From the NCBI GenBank assembly GCA_036898135.1, contig CM072516.1, positions 64,817,982 through 64,881,981 of the forward strand: 64,000 nucleotides of DNA, written 5' to 3'. This document shows positions 54,348-64,000 of this stretch, one piece after another (the stretch's first letter is position 1; every line of letters begins with the position of its first letter). The notes beneath the pieces were generated by a model. That model saw only the letters and a program-made list of their open reading frames with translations. It ran no database searches and was not told the DNA's origin. Source of the stretch: Oncomelania hupensis. Lineage: Eukaryota > Mollusca > Gastropoda > Littorinimorpha > Pomatiopsidae. Position numbers and translations under genes: made by a program.

Positions 54348-56330
54348 AACTACGACCTTTACCGGAGTCCGAAGAGTTTTACCTCGAGAGTTTACGCAAT
54401 TTTACCCCCTATGCAAGGACTCGCTGCTTCAACCTCCAAGGTCAGTTGTTTTTACTCCATCCCCCAGTTTCTTTGCAAACAGACATTGCCCCAATATTGG
54501 TGAGCAGTCACACACACACACACGCCCACCCACCCACCCACACACACACCCGCACACACACACACATATCCACACCACAGGCAAATATTACCACGACTAT
54601 TGTTATGAATCTATCACACACAAAACACTAGAAAAAAAAATTCTGTTTTAAAAAAACTAAATCTTACAAACAACTTGAACACAATCACACTGGGTGTATA
54701 CAAGACAAAATGCAAACAAAAGTAGCCTAATCAGCATACACAATAGAAGGCTCTTGAAATGGAGACTGGCTCGGAAAATCTATGATGTGATTGATAGCAT
54801 GAAGAAGAGAGAATTACGGGTAATGAATACATCTGGAGGTAAAGGAATACGAATATAGATAATTATAAGTGACACACACACACACAAGAAGCTATAAGCA
54901 AAATCTTATTGTGCCGACTAAAACTCGCACACAAAGAGAAAAGTGAGGAGAAAGGTAGGTAGAAAAGGAAGAGAGAGACAGACAGACAGATAGACAGAGA
55001 GAGACAGAGAGACAGAAATGGAGAGCAAGAGATAGACAGAGAAAGGGAGAGAGAGAGAGAGAGATGTAATGAAAAAAAGCTGAAGGCTATAACATATAAT
55101 TTATGGATTGGTCTGTCGGCCTGGTATAGGTCCAGTCTTCACGGCCAAGATCATAACGATGGCTTATGTCTCCATAATACAACTGACCGAGACAGCCGTG
55201 TCTGTTCACTGCTTTAAAACAAACAAACCCAAAGTTCGTGATCAAGTGTGTACGTAAAGATAACGATCATCATACTAACGGCATGTCTGTTCAGATAGAG
55301 GTCGGTGCCTTGGGCAGCTAGTATTCGAGACTTCTTTCAGTCATATATTTCAAAATGTTGCAGAGCGCAGACCAAAAGACTCTGATACCCTGTGTGGTTA
55401 TGGAGCTTAAAACGCACTGATTTTGGACAAAGCATTGACCAGCTCAAACAGTAGTTTAATGCGCTGGAGTTTACTTATACTATCACCATGTGCATTCTTA
55501 TGTGTGTGCATATTGTCGTACCTACCTGTCGAACCGTTAAACAAGGAAATGACTAAGTCAATGCTGTCGCTAAATATTGCTGGTAGTCCAATCTTTATAT
55601 GAATTGCACTGCGAACACAAAATGACATTGTTCCCTCCAAGTTGGCTTGATCAACACAGACTTGATTTTCAACAAGCGGACATTGCCAGACAACAAAAGT
55701 GCACAGTTTGCAGTAATGACAACTCTCCTTCCCCTCCACCTCTTCACCCTTCCCCCACCCTTCACTACCTCCCTCATTCTCCTCCCCTGTACCCAACAAC
55801 TCACACATTCAAGGTTCAAGATTTAATCCCATTGCTTGCCTATTTTGGAGTGTGAAGGATAAAAAACATAAGCACACCATTTCCAATTAATTTTTTTTAA
55901 CATTTTAAAATGATGATGATGATAATGTGCGATAAGGAGAAACAATGACTAACAAAAACGACATGAGAGATACAGTCCGGTGGGGGGTGGGGGGAGTGGG
56001 TGGTGGAGATGGACAGCAGAAGTGAGAGAGGTGTTTGGTTCACTATAAAAAAAGTTGCTTCAATGTAAAGAAGTGAGTCTTCAGTCTCCTCCTAAACTAC
56101 TCGACACAGTCTGCCATTTTGACAGTCTCATAGCTAGGGGACTGCACTGTGTAGGGCTTCTGGCAACAGATCTCTTTTCGTTTGTCTCCTCAGAGAATGA
56201 CAGGCGAAAAGGGGATTGGAGGGGAGCGTAGCTGACGGGATGGTGCATATATAGGAACCAACTCAGACAGGTTAATCTAGAGCTGTCTTGTGCACACATG
56301 CGAAAACAATTGACAAGATCTTATGGGTCA
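54348..56330. other. Gene-poor DNA
   Basis: Contains CA/CCCA-rich stretches (54510-54580), a GA/GACA-rich block (54970-55065) and a C-rich stretch (55725-55795). The minus-strand frame at 55407-55808 has no recognisable motif. Confidence 0.5.
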
Positions 56331-56548
56331 ATAGGGCCTTGCAAAGACCATCCTGCAAGGCACGGTGCAAGGAGGCAAAAGAAGAGGGAGACAGAAAAAT
56401 AGATGAGAGGACAACATTCGAGAATGGACTGGCTTGACACTGAGCGAAGCCATGAGGGTTGCTGATGACAGAGAAAGAGGGAATACGCTGGTTAAACGAT
56501 CATCGGTGGTGCCCCAACGACTTTCGAGTTACGGAATTAGATAGGATA
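56331..56548 (+). mobile_element. LINE 3' end fragment, degraded
   Basis: gccttgcaaagaccatcctg, then ggacaacattcgaga and cactgagcgaagccatgagg match the copies at 46207 and 24416, but stops break the frame. It ends tcgagttacgg and ataggatac. Confidence 0.85.
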
Positions 56549-56952
56549 CGTCAATACGTTTCTTAAACGACAATAAAATCGCAAACGTTTTAATAATTAA
56601 AACTAATACGCAAAGGACTCCACCCGTGTTGTGAATATTGAGAAAATCGGTTGATGTCCAGACCCATCACGCCCTCCCCCTACGCCCACTTCCAATCTTG
56701 TATTGGATTAGTCATGCAATTGAAGCTCTTACTCTTAAGGCTCATACCAAACAGTAGGAATGAAGAGTTACAATCGTGAACAACACAAACATTCCTTTAT
56801 TCGTACGCGGAAAATAAAACGAACTTCAAAATACTGGATGGAAATACGCAAGAGTGCATTATAGGTGTAACACTGGGAAGTGAAAAACCTGTTTTAAAAA
56901 ATAGCAACATTATTAACAGAAAAAAAAAACTGTTAAAAAAAATTTTAAATGG
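56549..56952. other. AT-rich DNA, no gene seen
   Basis: Nothing recognisable. Confidence 0.5.
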
Positions 56953-57060
56953 AAGAAGAAGAAGAAGAAGAAGAAGAAGAAGAAGAAGAAGAAGAAGAAG
57001 AAGAAGAAGAAGAAGAAGAAGAAGAAGAAGAAGAAGAAGAAGAAGAAGAAGAAGAAGAAA
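56953..57060. repeat. (GAA)n microsatellite
   Basis: About 36 GAA units; poly-Glu, poly-Leu and poly-Ser frames are artefacts. Confidence 0.97.
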
Positions 57061-58282
57061 CAAAGAAAAAGAAAACCAACAATTTTGGAGTGGGGTGGAG
57101 GGGGGTGGGGGGGAAGATAATGACCAATAACATTCAGGTTCTACTATAAAATTTCAACAACGCGGTCACTGATGCGTATTATTCAAATCTAACACTTAGA
57201 AGAAGGAAGAGAAAAGCGAAGTAGAAGTAGAAATAAACAGAAAACGAAAAACAAAGAGCTAGAGGAGAACGTTATAAAATTTAGTAGTTTAGAAGCAAAG
57301 AGCTCCAGTGACGACGCATTCTTTTCAACTCAGGGGACAGCGTCATAAAAATAAACCTCAACCAACTGAAATGCGGTTGAGCATTGACAATGGATATGGC
57401 GCAATACAAGTTATCACATCAATAGTCATCATTATCATCGTCGTCGTCGTCGTCATCGTCATCATCATCATCATCGTCATCGCCATCATCATCGTCGTCT
57501 TCACCATCATCAGACTGCTCTAATGCAGTGCATTTTCCAGATCAAATAACTGCACAAGACGCTTGGACAAAAGCAAACGTTTACATATATACAGTACTCA
57601 GCAGCCATCGAGGACATCATTACAAACATCACCAACATCAGATAATTTTTCGCGCAGATGTTAGCAATTTATACCAAAACCACCATTTTATAATACATAC
57701 TTCTAATGTCTTTCAAGCAACAGGTACCCATTTATATGATAATGTAACCATCCTACAAAGTAACAACACTTTTAATAACAGCAAGTCACCCCTGACAGTA
57801 GCAAGCTGACAAAAGCTATCGACAGAGTCAACGTCAAACTCAAAGCTATAAAAACAGTATATATCCAAATTACCTAATAAAATATAAAAGTCCGCTGGAC
57901 CTAAAGCAATAATCTTGTATTGTATTGAATAAAATATAAAAACCAGTCAAACGACTTAAACTCGCTGTGCCTACATAACACGTGCAACACCTAATGAAAA
58001 ACGTACTTGGATTATCCATAACCTGTACACATCTCTCCAGTCTATACAACCAGTGAATCAGCTACACACCTCCAGTCATAAACCGTGAACTGTCTCTAGA
58101 ATCGCCATTGTGTGAACGCACTGTAAATAAAACACTGAAATCTAACTGAACATAATAAAACATGTGCGCTTCACAATGGAAGACGCGCGAGCTGTAACGT
58201 TAACGGTACTATTTGTTTTTATTAGGCGAGTCAGTGGAGCTGCGGCGCGGATTTATTCGGTGAGCCATACGGCCTGGCCGGT
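57061..58282. other. Gene-poor DNA with a (TCA/TCG)n stretch and an element fragment
   Basis: ATC/GTC triplets lie at 57420-57515. A 3' end of the 690-bp element (tccgctggacctaaagcaat, tail ttgtattgtattg) lies at 57888-57935. Confidence 0.55.
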
Positions 58283-58535
58283 GACAGGAAAATGTTTTTG
58301 TGTAGACAATAAGGCCCAAAAGTCTGTTTACAGTGTCCCAACCGACCCTAATTTTCTAGGCCGACCCTAAACTTTTCTTTTCATTTTTTTTGGGTGGGGG
58401 GTGGGGGGTAGGGGGGAGCGTCTGGAAAAAAAATTGCCCCCCCCCCACCCCCTCTCCAAAAAGTCGCATCCAAGGTCTACCACCTACCGACCCTATTTAT
58501 TTTTCCTATGTTACCGTAAACAGACGTATTTTGTT
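58283..58535 (+). mobile_element. Dispersed repeat with gaccctaa...gtcg blocks, copy 2
   Basis: Inverted relative to 47140-47345. Shares aggccgaccctaaac-type and cctatgttaccgtaaacaga-type blocks. A G-run and a C-run of nearly equal length (58393-58420 and 58436-58452) form an additional short inverted structure. Confidence 0.6.
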
Positions 58536-58697
58536 TTGGCCTACCAAAATAACGAGTGACACAGAGGGATTAAGCCCTGCCATCCGTCTCCAAAGCCCCA
58601 GGAGGAGAGGGTGGGGGAAGAGGGCCCTTCAAACGCCTTAAACACTGGCTTGGCCTTTGAACCGCCTTAACATCACGCTGTCAGTGAACTACTCGTC

Positions 58698-59062
58698 CTT
58701 CTTCTTCTTCTTCTTCTTCTTCTTCTTCTTCTTCTTCTTCTTCTTCTTCTTCTATACCAGTATAACTTAAGTTTATCTGATGAATAACACATACCTCCCC
58801 AAGTTGAGGAAACATGAGCAAAAAACATAAAAATAGAACACAATTAAATAATTATAATGTATGTATAGCTTACATCTGCGGACAATTTCTTCTTCTTCTT
58901 CTTCTTCTTCTTCTTCTTCTTCTTCTTCTTCTTCTTCTTCTTCTTCTTCCTTGGGTAGTAGATAGGGGGGGGGGATGTCTAATATCACTGTGGGGAAGAC
59001 AATAAATGTTGAAGAACTGAATTCTTTTTCTTCTTCTTCTTCCTCTTCTTCTTCCTTCTTCC
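58698..59062. repeat. Three (CTT)n tracts
   Basis: Tracts at about 58698-58753, 58887-58950 and 59021-59062, separated by unique AT-rich sequence. Poly-Leu and poly-Glu frames are artefacts. Confidence 0.95.
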
Positions 59063-59130
59063 TCCATCACAATAAATTCTTGGTTAACATGCGCACAAAA
59101 GACAACAAATCTTATTCTGAGGTATTACGC

Positions 59131-59620
59131 TCGATTATTCCACCTCAATAATCTGGATTAATTAATTCCTCTGTGATCATATACTATCCAGTGTAAAAGT
59201 TTGATTATTCCACCTCAATAATCTGGATTAATTAATTCTTCTGTGATCATATACTATCCAGTGTAAAAGTTTGATTATTCCACCTCAATAATCTGGATTA
59301 ATTAATTCTTCTGTGATCATATACTATCCAGTGTAAAAGTTTGATTATTCCACCTCAATAATCTGGATTAATTAATTCTTCTGTGATCATATACTATCCA
59401 GTGTAAAAGTTTGATTATTCCACCTCAATAATCTGGATTAATTAATTCTTCTGTGATCATATACTATCCAGTGTAAAAGTTTGATTATTCCACCTCAATA
59501 ATCTGGATTAATGAATTCTTCTGTGATCATATACTATCCAGTGTAAAAGTTTGATTATTCCACCTCAATAATCTGGATTAATGAATTCTTTTGTGATCAT
59601 ATACTATCCAGTGTAAAAGT
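59131..59620. repeat. 70-bp satellite, seven tandem copies with an internal hairpin
   Basis: gattattccacctcaataat recurs every 70 bp from 59131 (59131, 59201, 59271, 59341, 59411, 59481, 59551). GATTATT and AATAATC form a perfect 7-bp stem around a 7-base loop in each unit. The palindromes TTAATTAA and TGATCA follow. Unit differences are one to three bases. Confidence 0.97.
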
Positions 59621-59818
59621 TTGAACCCAAATTGTACACCACTCACTTTTAACTAAGTAAACCTCTTAGGCGGAATGTTTGCTTTAGCCTATAACAAGTG
59701 GACTAATCTACTACAGTAGATAGTAGATAAGTGAATAAAAAAAAGAAAAGAAAGAATAGTGTAGAAACACGACCGGAAATATGAACCATGAACTAATAAA
59801 AAATCTCCTATAATACGT

Positions 59819-60119
59819 ATTGGGGTGTCGGATAGTGCAGTGGTTGGAGCACTCGCTACTGTGTCGAAAGTGAAGCACCGTCCGGTGCGGTTAGCACTTG
59901 GATGGGTGACCGCTAAGGTGTGAAGCGACAAACAACAACGCCCCCAGTTGACTCAACTGTGATTGAGTACCTACTCTCTTGAGGGTGGGGAAGGTAAAGC
60001 AGCGAGGGAGAGAGTTGGGCATCACCCTCATTACGCTGGCCCAAGATAAGTGTGATCTCCAACATCACGCTCCCCTACGGCCACAAGGCTATGGGACTAC
60101 CTTTACCTTTTTACCTTTA
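59819..60119 (+). mobile_element. Complete SINE-like element with 5S-rRNA-like core and 12-bp target-site duplication
   Basis: Flanked by cctataatacgt at 59807-59818 and 60120-60131, an exact 12-bp duplication. The 5' head (ggggtgtcggatagtgcagt, then ggttggagc) is tRNA-like. Internally, agtgaagcaccgtc, then ggttagcacttggatgggtg and accgc (59868-59913) closely match the box A to box C promoter region of 5S rRNA. The 3' end is a (TTTACC) tail. It has no coding capacity and would depend on a LINE for movement. Exact flanks imply a fairly recent insertion. The 5S origin is inferred by resemblance to the conserved 5S consensus. Confidence 0.85.
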
Positions 60120-60131
60120 CCTATAATACGT

Positions 60132-62114
60132 CAGTTTTACATTGAACTTCAGGGTGGTAGAGAGAGAGGGTACCGGCCATCTTAGCTTACATTATAGATG
60201 CAGCAGCGTTTTGATCTTGTCTTAGCTAGGATCGCCATCATTATTTCTGCATGAGCGAAGATCAGGAATGTAGGTAAAACAACACACACCCTTGTACCAT
60301 GTTTTGTCCCCTATACGCACAGTGTCCGGGGACGTAAATCTATCCACTGAACTGAACTGTACCATGAACCATATGTGCGTTATGACTTGTGCTGCAGCAC
60401 AACTATAATATACAACCTTGGATAATGGAAGATATTTATCACACACTGCAGTTCAGGCTGCTTACTTTAGAAGAGAGCATGGGCAGTGGCGTTGCCACAG
60501 GACTTGAACTTTCCAATGACACCCCTTCGTTTCCTTGTACTTCAAAACAAATGTTATTTCTATTTTGCATTCAGTGTATAGGTTGGCCCGAAACCATGAT
60601 ACAGAAATAAATAGACGTACTCTTATTGTGAGGCATCCAAGGCTGGGCTGGAGATCGGTCGTCGCCTTCTTGAGGGAGGTTTTGAAGAGCAGCATTGGTG
60701 GTTTAGTGTAGGGCTGTTGGCGGATGGACAAGTGTGTGGAAGAGGGTTGGGATATTCAGTGACACACTCTTTGGCCATGTTAAATTATACACATTTTCTT
60801 CACATTGGCCTCCTTTCAGTGAAAACAGTTGGGTGCCATGAGGGAAAGGAGAAAGGGTGGGTGGAGTGGGGGGGAGGGGATGAGGAGAGAGGTTGATGAC
60901 GGAGCCAGGAATGTGAGGTAGTCGGGTGTTTGTGTAGATGAAACATCAGTGTGCAGTCGCACAAGACTTCAGACTTTTAATTTTTAACTTTCATTGCTAT
61001 TTTATTGAAATATCAACTTTTACCTTTTTATGTTTATCTTATTTGTAAATGTATATTGTTATTAGGTCTTAAGCAAGTTATATTGCCCTTCCTAAATAAG
61101 TTTTTTTTCCTTGCTTGGAGTTTTAAAATAAATTTGTTTGCTTATACATGTAAGCCTACATTGTTTAACCTAAAACGCGTGTGTCCATAGAAATGAGTAA
61201 TTTGAAATAACAGTCTTACCACTGTATTTGTGTCGTAAAGTTCATCTTTGGGGGGTAACCAGTACAAAATGCGCGTGTCTGCAATATATTCACATCACAC
61301 AGTACAGTTAACCCCAAAAGCTTTAATCACTAGCACGGGAAACAGGGCGGGCAACTCTCGATTGGAATGCACCTTTAGAGCAGACGACACACAAGGGGGG
61401 GGGATCCCCGATCAAAGACAGGAAATCCCAAACAACACAATGAGACAGAATTTGAGCAAAGACATTGCAATCCCATTCAAAACAGCAGGTTGATTTTTAG
61501 AGGACTAAATCCCTCAATAACTTGACCTCGACCGAGGAAACGGAGGCGAATGTTTTGAACAACATTTGAAGTATTCTTTTTAAAAAAATCGGCATTAAAG
61601 GCAGAAATTAAAACTATATATTTCACGTAAATAACGACCTTTTTTTTTTCAAAGATTGGCTCAAACAGCTGGCGACAGAGATCTAGTCTGCTGAAAGTTA
61701 AAGCCGATGTCCGGTCCAAACCAACAAGATAGATTCTATTGACTCACAACAACAAGCATGCGCACTATGCTGTTAATTGTCACAGAGAGCCACCACCAAT
61801 GCACAAACTATTTTGGCCCGAAGTCAGGTTCGGATCTAGTACGTCTCCAAAAAAGCACAACTGTTCAAAGCTAGGGCACTGTAAAACGGCACAGCACACC
61901 TTAACAAACACTGTGCTCAGCAAGTATTTATAATAAATTGTTACCGGCACACAGATAATTTGAAACCTCGTGAGACCTGGGTGGAACTTAACTAAAGGGA
62001 ACAAAGCACTAACTCACAATGACGGTACTCTCTGTTTTTGAATGTTATCTGATCCACATAATGATAGCTTTGTGACAATGCACGATTAAATGCGGTCCTT
62101 CATTTTTTTTTAAA
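60132..62114. other. AT-rich DNA, no gene seen
   Basis: Contains gtgtccggggacgtaaatct at about 60314 (dispersed motif), a G-rich run near 60865-60890, and agcagacgacacac near 61380. Confidence 0.5.
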
Positions 62115-62231
62115 AGAAGAAGAGGAGGAGGTGGAACGAGATGGAGGAGAAGAAGGAGGAAAAAGAAGAAGAAAAAGAAGAAGAAAAAGAAGAAAAACAA
62201 CAACAACAACAACAACAACAACTGCAACAAC
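62115..62231. repeat. Impure (GAA/GGA)n then (CAA)n tract
   Basis: Purine-rich to about 62196, then CAA units. Confidence 0.93.
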
Positions 62232-64000
62232 AACTACAGCAACAAAACAATATAGCAAGAAACCACAAGACAAAAAAACAACTAGCTCATTTTAAGAAAT
62301 AGCAATACCCTCTTACCCCTCCCCTACTACAAGAAAAACTAAACCCCCAAAGGAAAACTATCTCCCTCAAAACAAAAATACAGCAATAAGAAAACTTGAT
62401 CTTTTTGACTAACCTTTTTGACAGCACAGACACTCACGCAAAAAGAATTGATTTCAGCAAAGCTACTTCCAAGTGTAAACGTACACAAAATGTCGGTTAT
62501 ACGATCTACAAAGAAGTAGTTGTCTGCAATAAATCACGAAAATACACCCCCAAACACAGCGCAGGGTTATAGGAAAATACCCCACATACGCAGCAACCAG
62601 TCTTAAGATTAGTCTTGACTCGAACTGGATCACCGCACAAGCAAAACACATTGCAATGTATAAGGTACAATACATCCAGACTATTTGTAACTCATAGTAA
62701 GGACTACAACACATTGCATGCTGGTTGCGAACAACAAAAACAACCAGACTATGTTTGACGCACAAACAGTAATATCACACTTTTCAAACGTTCGGTTCTC
62801 TCGAACATCGGCTAATAGGCATTTAAATACAACGTTAGTTCAAAATCAGAAGATAAGAAGACAATAGAACACTTAAAATAGTGCTAGTTGAACCACAATT
62901 TTCGGGCAAAAACTTCAAGACAAACACGGGCCATAGATATCTACTTAATAAATTTGCTGCTGCTATTTAATAAATTATTAGGTCAAACATATCTGTCACG
63001 TCTTAATAAATGTGTTCAGTGAACGCCAACGGGTCATATTAAAACGTATTCGTACTAGTTTGATGTCAGTGTCAGTATAAAAATATTCAATCAGTGCCAC
63101 CGTTCAGTTAAAAAAACATTGATTTGCGATTAGTCGATATTTTGTGCCTTCTGCACTTTTGGTTGAAATTCAGTGAAGGTCAAATTAGGACGAGTTGGCG
63201 AGGTATACTCCTTGTCCTAAGGTGGCTGCACTAGCTGCTGTTGTGCTTTTCTTTTTCTAAAAAAAAGCCATCTTATTTCACACTACAAATGTGTACCAAA
63301 TGTAACACTACACGCTGAGCGCTGTCCCATATAGTGAGTGATCAATTTAAAAATTTGGAAGGTAAAGCCAAAAGCATGGAAGGTAAAGTCCCCACTAAGC
63401 AACAGGAGGAGAGCACAGAATGATGTAGAGTGGAAGGCGATCGATGACACTAAGTCAACGTCGACCAAAGAAAACACTGCACATCTTACACACAGCTGTT
63501 GACAATCAAAGCAACTGCCACCACCACTATTACTACAACTTCTACAAACTAGACGCAGCTCGACACTATCTTTACCTTTACATCTACACTTACGTTTACC
63601 ACAAACTCGACTCTTTACCATCATGTGTACTACCATCCTCTGCAACAACCGATAAAACCATGAATTTTACCTCCACACCAGTGCTTCAATTCAGATTTGA
63701 GGGAAAAGCCTTTGGATGTATCGGTTTGGCGGTATCAATAGCAATCAAACTGTAATCGAGCATACCACACGAGTAGGTCCAGAACATCGAACACCACAAC
63801 AATTTCCTCCGAGGTTAACACTATATATATCAACCACCAAACTGCACTATCGTTATAGTCGCAGTCATTACTCACCTCTAACACTAGTATCCCACTGCCA
63901 TCACGTTACCATCCTATCCTCCCAATTAGACAACAAACCCGCTTTGATCGAGTTCCAATGAAGCCAAAGGCCAATAGATCGATCCCGTAGCCTGCAACCT
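62232..64000. other. AT-rich DNA, no gene seen
   Basis: The 3' end has C/A/T-biased sequence (63480-63960) with open frames of about 80-120 codons on both strands but no motifs or splice-linked partners. Confidence 0.45.

Noticed and set aside
55407..55808. 133-codon minus-strand frame as a 5' exon of the gene
   Set aside because: Composition unlike exons A-E and no acceptor/donor pair in phase 0 was found.
59822..59935. 5S rRNA gene
   Set aside because: Only the internal promoter region resembles 5S; the 5' half and 3' stem are missing and it lies inside a retroposed element with target duplications.

Overview
This window looks like intergenic and intronic DNA from a repeat-rich animal genome, most likely a marine mollusc (probably a gastropod). 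The evidence is the very low density of coding sequence, introns with GT..AG borders, long GA, GAT, TAA and GAA microsatellites, tRNA- and 5S-derived SINE-like elements, and decayed non-LTR retrotransposon fragments. The species call is inference. Nothing bacterial, viral or CRISPR-like is present.

The only well-supported gene is on the minus strand between 53861 and 47831. Five consecutive internal exons (53670-53861, 51288-53204, 50398-50578, 48327-48760, 47831-48023) have acceptable splice sites and join in one open frame of about 972 residues. The protein is Ser/Pro/Lys-rich and probably disordered, with poly-proline runs, three Lys-x-Lys-(Ser)-Ala-Pro-type motifs and a 12-residue tandem repeat. 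Neither the initiator nor the stop is visible, and I could not assign a family.

The left end (1-7.5 kb) holds an imperfect inverted repeat with a G-rich loop (2011-2254), a tRNA-like SINE head (2739-2792), and the most striking signal in the window. That signal is 16 contiguous pentamers in heat-shock-element phase (4574-4653), followed 17 bases later by a TATAAAAG box and then by a degenerate 68-69 bp tandem repeat (about 4970-5570).

From 7.5 to 27 kb the window is mostly microsatellites and dispersed elements. It includes a tRNA-headed SINE (7492-7864), LINE fragments (11429-11852, 24416-25410), a 21-bp tandem repeat, a GAA-rich array with a repeated cassette, and two nearly identical copies of an unclassified element of about 690 bp. 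From 27 to 47 kb there is mostly unique AT-rich DNA. It also carries a 7-copy 124-bp satellite (34976-35843), a second copy of a 217-bp repeat, another SINE and more copies of the 690-bp element. From 54 to 64 kb there is a small inverted repeat, LINE 3' tails, a 7-copy 70-bp satellite with a hairpin in each unit, and an apparently complete SINE-like element with a 5S-rRNA-like core and 12-bp target-site duplications (59819-60119).

Most open frames are translations of microsatellites or chance frames and are not listed.
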